NCBI GenBank assembly: GCA_047638695.1
Contig: JBLINY010000017.1
Span: 1-62,460 of the forward strand
Length of the DNA: 62,460 nucleotides
Reading direction: 5' to 3'
Source: JAHECQ01 sp047638695
GTDB taxonomy: Bacteria; Actinomycetota; Acidimicrobiia; Acidimicrobiales; SZUA-35
Below the pieces are notes generated by a model. It was not told the origin of the DNA, made no database searches, and saw nothing but the letters and a program-made list of their open reading frames with translations. Both the position numbers and the translations under genes were made by a program. Below are positions 33,354-41,585 of the stretch, piece by piece (positions within the stretch are counted from its first letter, which is position 1; each line of letters begins with the position of its first letter).

Positions 33354-35018
33354 GTGACTGCCGCTCCTTCATCTCCGCCTTCCGAGATCGACGTCGTCGT
33401 GGTTGGGGCTGGCTTCGCCGGCATGTACATGCTCCACAAACTTCGTGGCCTCGGCCTGTCGGCCGTGGTCATCGAGGCCGGCACCGACGTTGGCGGCACC
33501 TGGTATTGGAACCGCTACCCCGGTGCCCGCTGCGACGTGCCCAGCATGGAGTACTCCTTCTCATTCGACCGCGAGCTCGAGCAGGAGTGGGAGTGGACCG
33601 AGCTGATGGCCGGTCAGCCTGAGATCCTCGACTACGCCCGTCACGTGGCCGAGCGGTTCGACCTCCGCAAGGACATCGTGTTCGAGACGCGGGTAACGGC
33701 CGCCGATTTCGACGAGGTGACGAACCGCTGGACCGTCTCTGCTGATACCGGGAGCCAGTGGACCAGTCGGTTCTGTGTCATGGCCACCGGGTGCCTGTCG
33801 ATTCCCAATACGCCCGATCTGGCTGGCCTCGACTCCTTTGCCGGCGAGCTGCTGCACACCGGCTTCTGGCCGAAGGACGAGCCAAACCTCGACGGCAAGC
33901 GCGTTGGTGTGATCGGAACCGGTTCGTCGGGTGTGCAATCGATTCCAGAACTGGCCGAGCGGGCCGAACACCTGCACGTGTTCCAACGCTCGCCGGTCTA
34001 CACCGTGCCGGCCAACAACAAGCCCTTGCGGCCAGAAATCGTCGCCGAATTCAAGGAGCGATACGACGAGATTCGTGAACGCCAACGGCAGTCGGTCAGC
34101 GGCTTTCTCGGTCCTCTCGCCCTGAAAAAGAAGAAGCAGCTGCCCGACGGTGTTCCCGGCACGGCCAACAAAGGCCCACGACGCGGTCTTCTCGACCTAT
34201 CGCCGGAAGAGCGGGTGGAAGCGTTCGAAAAATACGGCGTCGGAGCCTTCCGAAACTTCCGTGACGTGTACCTCGACCGCGAGGCAAACGTCATTGCTAC
34301 CGAGCTCTTTCGTCAGCAGCTTCGCAAGCTGATCGACGACCCCGACGTTGCGGACGGACTCGAGCCGAAGAACTACGGCCTCGCCTGCAAACGTCAAGTG
34401 CTCGATACCAACTACTACCCGACGTTCAATCGTCGTGATGTGACACTGGTCGACCTCCGGAAGGAACCACTCGTCGAGATCACACCCACCGGGGTACGGA
34501 CGTCGGCCTCCGATGTCGAGCTCGACGTGCTCGTGTTGGCAACCGGATTCGACGCTATGACGGGTGCCCTCGAACGCATTGACATCCGGGGCCGGAACGG
34601 CACGTTGCTTCGAGACACCTGGACCGACGGACCTCGTACCTATCTCGGGCTGCAAATCGCCGGCTTCCCTAACCTGTTCACCATCACCGGACCCGGCAGC
34701 CCTTCGGTGTTGGCCAACATGATCGTGGCCATCGAGCAACACGTCGACTGGATTGCCGACTGCCTCGGGCATCTCGATGCAAACGGCCTCTCGACGATCG
34801 AGACGACACCCGACGCAGTCGATGAGTGGGTGGCGCACGTCAACGAGGTGGCTGAAGGCACGATGTACACAACGCCCGATTGCAATAGCTGGTATTTGGG
34901 CAGCAACATCGAGGGCAAGGCCCGGGTCTTCATGCCCTATGTCGGCGGCTTCGGGCGGTACCGAACGCATTGTCTCGAGGTGGCCAGCGAGGGCTACGAG
35001 GGTTTCGTTCTCAGCTGA
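33354..35018 (+). CDS. Baeyer-Villiger-type flavin monooxygenase
   Basis: A 554-residue protein. FAD Rossmann motif VVVGAGFAGMY at about 14-24, GGTWYWNRYPGARCD, the Baeyer-Villiger fingerprint F-x-G-x3-H-x3-W as FAGELLHTGFW, the NADPH Rossmann motif GVIGTGSSGVQ, and the late LATGFDAMTGAL. It inserts oxygen next to a ketone using NADPH. The GTG at 33354 is chosen because it begins right before the FAD domain; an ATG at 33324 in frame is an alternative. It follows the carotenoid oxygenase by about 80 nt and could act on the ketones or aldehydes that enzyme releases. Confidence 0.92.
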   Translation: MTAAPSSPPSEIDVVVVGAGFAGMYMLHKLRGLGLSAVVIEAGTDVGGTWYWNRYPGARCDVPSMEYSFSFDRELEQEWEWTELMAGQPEILDYARHVAERFDLRKDIVFETRVTAADFDEVTNRWTVSADTGSQWTSRFCVMATGCLSIPNTPDLAGLDSFAGELLHTGFWPKDEPNLDGKRVGVIGTGSSGVQSIPELAERAEHLHVFQRSPVYTVPANNKPLRPEIVAEFKERYDEIRERQRQSVSGFLGPLALKKKKQLPDGVPGTANKGPRRGLLDLSPEERVEAFEKYGVGAFRNFRDVYLDREANVIATELFRQQLRKLIDDPDVADGLEPKNYGLACKRQVLDTNYYPTFNRRDVTLVDLRKEPLVEITPTGVRTSASDVELDVLVLATGFDAMTGALERIDIRGRNGTLLRDTWTDGPRTYLGLQIAGFPNLFTITGPGSPSVLANMIVAIEQHVDWIADCLGHLDANGLSTIETTPDAVDEWVAHVNEVAEGTMYTTPDCNSWYLGSNIEGKARVFMPYVGGFGRYRTHCLEVASEGYEGFVLS

Positions 35019-35149
35019 CTCGAGCCATGCGTCATCATGTTATGTGGTAGTCGCACACGTTAAGTGGCGAGACTACGGTACGAAAGGCCTACATGCGAAT
35101 AACTCGCTCTAGGTCGAATACCTGGCGCTGTTCATGGGTTAAGGGCATC

Positions 35150-36295
35150 GTGTCGCTGCACCTAACTGCCACCCGAGTCCCGCTTGTGATATCCGCTTTG
35201 GTCGCGTTTTGCCTGGTGGCAGCGGCGTGCGCAAGCTCTGACACCACCGGTCACCCAGTGGCGCCCCCCACATGGAACGAAGTGTTGGCCGACGCTGACG
35301 GCCAGACCGTGCAGCTTTGGATGTGGGGCGGAGACGCCGTGCTCAACGCCTACATCGAAGACCATGTTGTGCCCTGTGCCGCGGCCAAGGGGGTCGTGCT
35401 TGAACAGGTTCGCCTGGACGTGACGGAGGACGGAATTGCTCGCATCGTGTCGGAGATCGAGGCCGGAACCACGGATGGCGCCGTTGACCTGCTTTGGGTA
35501 AACGGCAAGAACTTCGCTCAGGGGCAAGAGGCCGGGCTGTGGCTTGAGGCTTGGGTATCCCTTTTGCCAAACGCCTCGTTGCTCGACGCGGAGGACCCCA
35601 CGCTGTTCACCGACTTCGGAGTGGCAACGAATGGGCAGGAGGCTCCGTGGAGCCGAGCGGCATTTACCTTCGTCTACGACACAGAACGAGTGGCCGCGCC
35701 GCCGACAAATTTCGAGGAGTTGGCTGAGTGGATTGAGGCCAACCCCGGCCGTTTTACCTACCCGGCGCCTCCCGACTTCACCGGATCTGCTTTTGTACGA
35801 CAAGCAGTTCAGGCGTTAGGCGAGGAAGAAGCGTTCGAGTTTCTTCAGCGGATCGAGGCCGATCTGTGGTCGAACGGCCAGACGTATCCGGCCGACGAGA
35901 ACGAGTTGAATCAACTGTTCGGGAACGGCGAGGTCGACATCGCCATGAGTTACAACCCGAACTTCGTGCACGTAAAGGTCGAGCAAGGTTTGTTCGCCTC
36001 GACTTCTCGGCCGTTCATCTTCGAATCTGGAACCCTGCAGAACGTCAGCTTCCTCGCCATTGCATCCAACGCCGGTTCGTCGGCCGCCGCCATGGTGGTG
36101 GTGAACGAGATGCTCGATCCCGAACTTCAGGCCCTGAAGCTCGAGCTTGTTGGTGTGCCAGCCGTCGTCGACATCTCGACGGAGGTCCTCGGCTCGGACT
36201 ATCGCCTGACCGACTTCGGGACACCGCTTGCCGAGCTGCCGGCAACCGAGGTTCCACGTATCGACGAACGGTGGCGCCAGGACGTGTTGTCATAG
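35150..36295 (+). CDS. YnjB-like ABC transporter substrate-binding lipoprotein
   Basis: A 381-residue lipoprotein. The GTG at 35150 (AAGGG five bases upstream) gives a clean signal ending in lipobox LVAAAC. The mature domain matches the YnjB group: QTVQLWMWGGDAVLNAYI, then VDLLWVNGKNFAQG, and the hinge region FTYPAPPDFTGSAFVRQA. YnjBCD importers have no established substrate; similarity to thiamine and polyamine binding proteins is only at fold level. It opens a five-gene coupled operon: ATPase, two permeases and a radical SAM protein follow. Confidence 0.88.
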   Translation: MSLHLTATRVPLVISALVAFCLVAAACASSDTTGHPVAPPTWNEVLADADGQTVQLWMWGGDAVLNAYIEDHVVPCAAAKGVVLEQVRLDVTEDGIARIVSEIEAGTTDGAVDLLWVNGKNFAQGQEAGLWLEAWVSLLPNASLLDAEDPTLFTDFGVATNGQEAPWSRAAFTFVYDTERVAAPPTNFEELAEWIEANPGRFTYPAPPDFTGSAFVRQAVQALGEEEAFEFLQRIEADLWSNGQTYPADENELNQLFGNGEVDIAMSYNPNFVHVKVEQGLFASTSRPFIFESGTLQNVSFLAIASNAGSSAAAMVVVNEMLDPELQALKLELVGVPAVVDISTEVLGSDYRLTDFGTPLAELPATEVPRIDERWRQDVLS

Positions 36296-36300
36296 AGACC

Positions 36301-37020
36301 GTGGAATGTCGTGGCATCAGCGTCGCCCTTGGCGATCGCGTCGTCCTTGACCGGCTTGCCCTGCAGGTCGTTCCGGGAAGTGTTTGCGCCGTGATCGGAG
36401 CATCCGGTTCGGGCAAGACCACACTGTTGCGATCAGTGGCCGGCATCGAGGCGCCAAACTCAGGGTCGGTGCTAATCGAGGGCGTCGATGTCACCCCTCT
36501 GCCGCCCCAACAACGGAACGTCACCCTCCTGTTCCAAGAGCCCCGACTGTTCCCAGCTCTGTCCGTCGGTGAGAACGTGGCGTTCGCCCTACGGGTCCGA
36601 GGAGCCGGTCGGGAACAACGGCGGGCCGCGGCGGCCGAGCTTCTACACCAAGTGGGACTGGATGATCGTTTGGATGACCCGGTTGCTGGCCTGTCAGGTG
36701 GAGAGCAGCAGCGGGTGGCGCTGGCCCGGTCGTTATGCGTGCCTCCAGCCGTTCTGCTGCTTGACGAACCGTTTAGCGCGGTCGATGCCCCGCGACGACG
36801 TGAGCTACGAACGCTTGTTGGCGACCTCCTCCAACTCCATCGGGTCACCACGTTGCTCGTTAGTCATGACGTGGCCGATGCCCGCATTTTGGCCGACACC
36901 CTGGCGGTACTCGCCGACGGTCGCATCGCTCAGCACGACACGGTCGACCAGGTACTCGCGGCGCCGGTGGATCAGCGAGTGGCCGAGTTGGTCGCTGCCG
37001 ACGAGCCTCGGCGTCGATGA
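36301..37020 (+). CDS. ABC transporter ATP-binding protein (YnjD-like)
   Basis: A 239-residue ATPase starting at GTG 36301, six nt after the binding-protein stop. Walker A GASGSGKTT, Q-loop LLFQEPRLFP, signature LSGGEQQRVALARSL, Walker B VLLLDEPFSAVD, H-loop LVSHDVADA. The order and the short length fit importer ATPases of the thiamine/iron/YnjD type. A longer reading frame exists upstream (from 35866) but is antisense-like in composition and overlaps the binding-protein gene. It overlaps the next permease by 4 nt. Confidence 0.92.
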   Translation: MECRGISVALGDRVVLDRLALQVVPGSVCAVIGASGSGKTTLLRSVAGIEAPNSGSVLIEGVDVTPLPPQQRNVTLLFQEPRLFPALSVGENVAFALRVRGAGREQRRAAAAELLHQVGLDDRLDDPVAGLSGGEQQRVALARSLCVPPAVLLLDEPFSAVDAPRRRELRTLVGDLLQLHRVTTLLVSHDVADARILADTLAVLADGRIAQHDTVDQVLAAPVDQRVAELVAADEPRRR

Positions 37021-37853
37021 TTCGGTCGAACCGAGGCCTCTGGCCCGCCGGCTTGCTCGTCGGGGGACTGTTGGCAGCATCATTCGGCGGTCTGGTCTCG
37101 CGCTCGCTGCGGCCCGGACGTCTGGTGGGCGGCCGACTCGGGCTCGATGCCTGGCGGCGAGTTCTGGCCGATGACGGGTTCTGGGACGCAATGCTCTTCA
37201 CCCTTGGTGTTGCGCTTGTCGCCACGGTCGTCGCGGTTGTCCTCGCCGTGCCTCTTGGCATCGCCGTTCGAGATGCTGGGCCCGTTGGTCGTTCGATGAT
37301 GGTGGCTTTGGTGCCCGTGCCTCATCTGGTCGTCGCTGCCACCACGGTGGCATGGCTGGGGCCAGGCCAGCTCGTCGACCGGATTGTTGATGTTCCCTCG
37401 GCTCTTGGTGGCCGATCGGCAGCCGCCGTCGTGCTGGTGTACGTCGTTAAAGAGGTGCCCTTTCTGGTGCTTATCGTGGCCGCCGCCATCGATTCGACCA
37501 CCCGCGGTCTCGAGGACGCGGCGAGCACCCTCGGGGCTACACGATGGCACCGTTGGCGGTTTGTTCTGTTCCCCCAACTGACGAAACCGGTTGCGTTCGG
37601 TGCGTTGATCGTTGCCGCCTATGCCGTAGGAAGCACTGAGATCCCCCTTGTGCTCGGGCCCCTACGACCCGAGGCGCTCACGACCCATGCGCTCACAATT
37701 ACCCGGGTTCGCGGACCGGTTGCGCGAGCTGATGCCGCCGTTGTGCTGGTGCTCACATCGTTGCTTGTTGCGACCCTGGTGGGCATTGTTATGGTGCTTG
37801 TTCACAGGCCGCGAAAAGGCTCGAGTCAGCACCGGCGGGGGTTGTCGGCATGA
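37017..37853 (+). CDS. ABC transporter permease, first half of a YnjC-like pair
   Basis: A 278-residue permease with six predicted TM helices. The EAA-type loop that contacts the ATPase is LEDAASTLGATRWHRWRFVLFP, split here as LEDAASTLGATRW and HRWRFVLFP. In E. coli YnjC the two permease halves are one polypeptide; here they are two genes. The start overlaps the ATPase stop by 4 nt (ATGA) and the stop overlaps the next start in the same way. Confidence 0.9.
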   Translation: MIRSNRGLWPAGLLVGGLLAASFGGLVSRSLRPGRLVGGRLGLDAWRRVLADDGFWDAMLFTLGVALVATVVAVVLAVPLGIAVRDAGPVGRSMMVALVPVPHLVVAATTVAWLGPGQLVDRIVDVPSALGGRSAAAVVLVYVVKEVPFLVLIVAAAIDSTTRGLEDAASTLGATRWHRWRFVLFPQLTKPVAFGALIVAAYAVGSTEIPLVLGPLRPEALTTHALTITRVRGPVARADAAVVLVLTSLLVATLVGIVMVLVHRPRKGSSQHRRGLSA

Positions 37854-38605
37854 AACGCCTCTTTGTATTGGCATGCGGCCTGTTGTTGACGGGCCCGCTT
37901 CTGCTGATTCCGGCTCAGGCTGTGGCCGACGAGTGGCGTGCACCATCGTTGTGGCCTCAACGGATCGGCATGCGTGGGATCAATCGGGTGATGAGTGATG
38001 CTATGTTGCCCGATGCCATTGTCAACTCGGTCATCGTCGGTTGTGGCGCAGCAGCGATGGCATTGTTCATTGGTTGGCCGGCAGCTCGTGTCCTTGCCGC
38101 TCAGGCCCGGCCGAGCAGAGCCGCTCTCGTGGTGTTCTCACCGCTGCTTGTGCCGCCACTCGTGGTCGGCGAGGGGCTCCAAGTGTGGTTCCTTCGTATC
38201 GGGCTGGCCGACACCCTGTTCGGGGTCATGGTGGCTCACCTCGTGTATGTGATTCCCTACGTTGTCCTCGTGCTCATGCCAGCGTTCACCGGCTCGTTAC
38301 GCGAGCGGGAGGAAGCTGCGGCAGGCCTCGGCGCTCACCGCCGCCACATTTGGCGACTCGTCACGCTCCCGGCGACAGCCTCGAGTGTGGCCCTCGCCGC
38401 CGCCCTGGGATTCACTGTGTCGTGGTCGCAGTACGGCACCAGCCTGGGGGTCGGGGGCGGTATCCCGTTGTTGCCGCTCGTGCTGGTGCCCTTTGTGCGT
38501 TCCGATGTGCAGATCGCTGCCGTGCTCGATCTGGTGTTCCTGGTGCCGCCGCTGTTGGCACTACTCGTGGCGTGGCGGATGACAACTCGGCCGGTGTTGG
38601 TATGA
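37850..38605 (+). CDS. ABC transporter permease, second half of a YnjC-like pair
   Basis: A 251-residue permease with an N-terminal signal-like helix and about six TM segments. Its EAA loop reads REEAAAGLGAHRRHIWRLVTLP, given here as REEAAAGLGAHRR and HIWRLVTLP. It should pair with the preceding permease to form the importer channel. Starts and stops overlap the neighbours by 4 nt on both sides, which implies one transcript with stoichiometric translation. Confidence 0.9.
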   Translation: MKRLFVLACGLLLTGPLLLIPAQAVADEWRAPSLWPQRIGMRGINRVMSDAMLPDAIVNSVIVGCGAAAMALFIGWPAARVLAAQARPSRAALVVFSPLLVPPLVVGEGLQVWFLRIGLADTLFGVMVAHLVYVIPYVVLVLMPAFTGSLREREEAAAGLGAHRRHIWRLVTLPATASSVALAAALGFTVSWSQYGTSLGVGGGIPLLPLVLVPFVRSDVQIAAVLDLVFLVPPLLALLVAWRMTTRPVLV

Positions 38606-40023
38606 CCGGGGCCGGTGCGTGGGTTTCAACCGCCATGAGCCTTCTTGATCGCGCGCGGACATTCGAAGAGGCGACCCGACCAATCGACCATGAGACCGCC
38701 GCAGCCCTTGAACGCCGGTGGAACTCGCTGCCCGAATCGGCCCGGGTTCCGGGTCAGTTGATTGGTCGCAAGAGCGCTGGCTGCGAGGCAACCCATGGGG
38801 TCTTTCCGAAGTGCGACTTTGCCTGCAAGCCCTGCTATCACAGCGCTGATGCCAACAAGGTGCGGATCGATGGACCGCACACCATTGCGCAGATCACCGA
38901 CCAGATGTCGTACTTGCGGGTCGAGCGAGGGCACGGCCAGTTCGCTCAGTTGATTGGCGGCGAAGTCAGCCTGCTCGAGCCACACGATCACGCCGAGGCC
39001 ATTCGGGTGATGCGAGCCGCCGGCCGGGTGCCGATGAGTTTCACCCACGGCGATTTCAGCTACGACTATCTGCGAGCCGTTGCCGTCGACGGGAGCGACC
39101 AGCCTCGGTTTCCCCACCTTTCATTTGCCTGCCACATCGACACCACCATGGTGGGACGGGCCGGTATCAAAAAGCCGCAGTCGGAAGCCGAACTCGCCGA
39201 TCATCGTGCCGGATTCTGCGCCATGTTCGACCGGCTGAAGGACGAGTACGGCATCACCTCGTATCTGGCCCACAACATGACGGTGACGCCGGGCAACCTC
39301 GATGAGGTGGCCGATGTCATCCGCGCCAGCAAACACGACGGCTGGCGCATGTTCTCGTTTCAGCCAGCGGCCTACATTGGAAACGAGGGCCGATGGCAAG
39401 ACGACTACCGCGAGTTGACCTCCGACGTCGTGTGGGACGAAGTGCAGGCCGGAGCGGGAACCAAGCTCACCTACGGAGCAATGCAGTTTGGCGACACACG
39501 CTGTAATCGGGTGTCGTGGGGTGCCTATCTCGGCGATGAGTTCGTGCCCCTGCTCGATGACACCGAGCCACGGGATCATGAAGTGGTCGACTCGTTCATG
39601 ACCGCATTCCCCGGGAACTTCGCCCTGCGAGACCGCGGCGAGTCCGTGGTGCGATTCGCTCGATCAGTTACAGCTCATCCCCGGGTCGTACCCGACGTTG
39701 CCCGCTGGGCTCACCGCTTCGCCACCCGAGGCGGAGGTGTGCTGCAACCGTGGTGGCAGGCCCACGCCGTCACGTTCGTGATGCACCAGTTCATTGATGC
39801 CATCGATACCGCAGCAGCATGGCAACACATGCAGGCCGGAACTCGGGCGACCGAACCGAAGATCGTTGAGGCCCAGGAGCGGCTCGAGGCTTGTGCGTAC
39901 AGCATGGGTCATCCCGAGACCGATCAGTTGGTGCCAGCGTGTGTTCAGCACGGTGTGCTCGATTCCAACGAGAACCGGGAATTGGCACAATTGCTGCCTC
40001 TGCCGACCCGCAAAATTCGGTAA
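38602..40023 (+). CDS. radical SAM protein coupled to the YnjBCD-type importer
   Basis: A 473-residue protein from ATG 38602, which overlaps the permease stop by 4 nt. The radical SAM [4Fe-4S] motif is C-x3-C-x2-C in KCDFACKPCYHSADANKV (about residues 77-94), preceded by IGRKSAGCEATHG and followed by a GGE-type loop IGGEVSLLEP. About nine further Cys occur, but no compact SPASM-type cluster is seen. Radical SAM enzymes split S-adenosylmethionine to start difficult radical chemistry. The substrate is unknown; tight coupling to a solute importer suggests it acts on the imported compound or makes a compound with it. Confidence 0.85.
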   Translation: MTGAGAWVSTAMSLLDRARTFEEATRPIDHETAAALERRWNSLPESARVPGQLIGRKSAGCEATHGVFPKCDFACKPCYHSADANKVRIDGPHTIAQITDQMSYLRVERGHGQFAQLIGGEVSLLEPHDHAEAIRVMRAAGRVPMSFTHGDFSYDYLRAVAVDGSDQPRFPHLSFACHIDTTMVGRAGIKKPQSEAELADHRAGFCAMFDRLKDEYGITSYLAHNMTVTPGNLDEVADVIRASKHDGWRMFSFQPAAYIGNEGRWQDDYRELTSDVVWDEVQAGAGTKLTYGAMQFGDTRCNRVSWGAYLGDEFVPLLDDTEPRDHEVVDSFMTAFPGNFALRDRGESVVRFARSVTAHPRVVPDVARWAHRFATRGGGVLQPWWQAHAVTFVMHQFIDAIDTAAAWQHMQAGTRATEPKIVEAQERLEACAYSMGHPETDQLVPACVQHGVLDSNENRELAQLLPLPTRKIR

Positions 40024-40036
40024 CGTGGGGCCTGGT

Positions 40037-40675
40037 ATGGCCGCCGACGAACCTCCAGACCTGCTTGCTGCGAATAAGGAATGGGCGGCCAGCATCGTTG
40101 AAGACGATCCTGAGTTTTTTGTTCGCCTTAGTGGCCAACAGAGCCCCTCCTACCTCTGGATTGGTTGCGCCGACAGCAGGGTTCCGGCCAACCAGATCGT
40201 TGGCCTGCCACCGGGCGAAGTGTTCGTGCATCGCAATATCGCCAACCTTGTGGTGCCATCCGATCTCAACTGCCTCTCGGTGCTGCAATACGCCATCGAC
40301 GTTCTACGGGTGAAGCACGTGGTCGTTACCGGTCACTACGGGTGCGGTGGTATCAACGCAGTTATCAACAACCTCCGGGTTGGACTGGCCGACAACTGGT
40401 TGCGGCACCTGGCGTCGGTCGAACACGACCATGCCCACGAACTTGAGGGTCTTGTGGGCGAGGAAAAGGCCAACCGGTTCTGCGAGATCAACGTACGCAG
40501 CCAGGTGCTGAACGTGGCCCGCACCACCGTGGTGCAAGACGCGTGGAGCCGAGGCCATCGGGTCGACGTGCACGGCTGGGTCTATGGCTTGGCCGATGGC
40601 TTGCTCCGAGACCTTGAAGTGACGGTGGCCTCCGCCGAGGATCTTGACCACCTGTCGCGGCGCTACGAGCCCTGA
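40037..40675 (+). CDS. beta-class carbonic anhydrase
   Basis: A 212-residue protein starting at ATG 40037, 13 nt after the radical SAM gene. Zinc ligands and the Asp-Arg dyad are clear: WIGCADSRVPA (Cys, Asp, Arg) and VTGHYGCGG (His, Cys), with VFVHRNIANLV between. It interconverts CO2 and bicarbonate. The protein is the usual length and looks intact. It may be part of the preceding operon or use its own promoter. Confidence 0.94.
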   Translation: MAADEPPDLLAANKEWAASIVEDDPEFFVRLSGQQSPSYLWIGCADSRVPANQIVGLPPGEVFVHRNIANLVVPSDLNCLSVLQYAIDVLRVKHVVVTGHYGCGGINAVINNLRVGLADNWLRHLASVEHDHAHELEGLVGEEKANRFCEINVRSQVLNVARTTVVQDAWSRGHRVDVHGWVYGLADGLLRDLEVTVASAEDLDHLSRRYEP

Positions 40676-40680
40676 GGCAG

Positions 40681-40760
40681 AGTCACTAGGTCAGCAGAGT
40701 CACTAGGTCAGCAGAGTCACTAGGTCAGCAGAGTCACTAGGTCAGCAGAGTCACTAGGTC
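40681..40760. repeat. 17-bp tandem repeat, 4.7 copies
   Basis: Four exact copies of AGTCACTAGGTCAGCAG (40681-40748) plus the first 12 bases of a fifth (40749-40760), beginning 5 nt after the carbonic anhydrase stop and ending 45 nt before the pyrE-like gene. Since 17 is not a multiple of 3, the TAG inside each unit appears in all three frames. Exact copies indicate recent expansion and possible copy-number variation. Function unknown. Confidence 0.95.
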
Positions 40761-40805
40761 CGTTCGAGAGTTCGGTAGCCTGCGACCGGCAGAAGGAGAC
40801 TCACC

Positions 40806-41387
40806 GTGAACGTTGCTGAACTGGTTGCCGCTACCAAAGTGATTCTCGGCGAAAAGGCGGTGCTTGAGCTTGACGAGCCGATCGAACTGGCTTCCGGCCA
40901 GATGTCGAAGCACTTTGTCGACGGCAAGGCGGGCTTGGCCCAGGCAGCCGACCTCCGTTTGGCTTGCCAAGCGATGCATGCTCAGGTCGAGGCAGCTGGG
41001 ATCGAGTACGACGCGGTTGGAGGTCTCACCCTCGGTGCCGATCATTTGGCCGTCGGCGTCGCCCTGGTGAGCGACAAACGGTGGTTCTTCATTCGGAAGG
41101 AACCAAAGGGCCGCGGCACCGGCAAACAGATCGAGGGTGCCAGCGTTGGCGACGGCAGTCGCGTCGTTGTGGTCGAAGACGTTGTGAGCACCGGTACATC
41201 GATGTTCCAGGCCATCGATGTGCTGCAGGCGGCTGGCGCCAACGTGGTGGCAGCCTGCACACTGCTCGATCGCGGCGGCCACGCCGATGCCAAGCTGGCC
41301 GAGCGCGGCATTCCTTATTTGCCGATCGCCTCGTACCGAGACTTCGGTATGCCTCCCGTCAGCGCAGGTAGCTCCACGTCGGGTTGA
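40806..41387 (+). CDS. pyrE: orotate phosphoribosyltransferase-like protein
   Basis: A 193-residue type I phosphoribosyltransferase. GTG start at 40806 with AAGGAG upstream. The PRPP-binding motif is VVVVEDVVSTGTSMFQAI, with the OPRT-like FIRKEPKGRGTGKQIEG loop and the N-terminal LASGQMSKHFVDGKAGLA. PyrE forms orotidine monophosphate in pyrimidine synthesis. Other pyr genes are absent, and the 17-bp repeat separates it from the gene before it, so it seems to be a lone gene. A related purine or pyrimidine PRTase is possible. Confidence 0.88.
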   Translation: MNVAELVAATKVILGEKAVLELDEPIELASGQMSKHFVDGKAGLAQAADLRLACQAMHAQVEAAGIEYDAVGGLTLGADHLAVGVALVSDKRWFFIRKEPKGRGTGKQIEGASVGDGSRVVVVEDVVSTGTSMFQAIDVLQAAGANVVAACTLLDRGGHADAKLAERGIPYLPIASYRDFGMPPVSAGSSTSG

Positions 41388-41585
41388 GCGAACCGGACTT
41401 CCGACCAGCGATTTCGCAGATCAACCGCACCATGCACCGTGTTGGTAGAACGCTGATAGTGAACGGGTCCGACCTCCGTGGGATCGGAGGACCTCTGCAA
41501 CACGACGATCTGACAGCTCATTAGTGTCGGGATAGGTTCCGCAGGTCTGTAGGTCTTCGAGGTCTAAACGTCAGTCCCCGCCGCA

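Noticed and set aside
35019..35149. AT-richer spacer considered for a tRNA or riboswitch
   Set aside because: No cloverleaf, CCA end or conserved riboswitch core could be traced; it most likely holds the importer operon promoter.
38041..38601. Upstream extension of the radical SAM frame into the permease gene
   Set aside because: The extension has no family similarity and lies over a real permease; ATG 38602 with a 4-nt overlap is the natural start.
40681..40760. Short repeats that could suggest a CRISPR array
   Set aside because: The copies are directly joined without unique spacers and the unit is 17 bp, so this is a simple tandem repeat. No cas genes are present.
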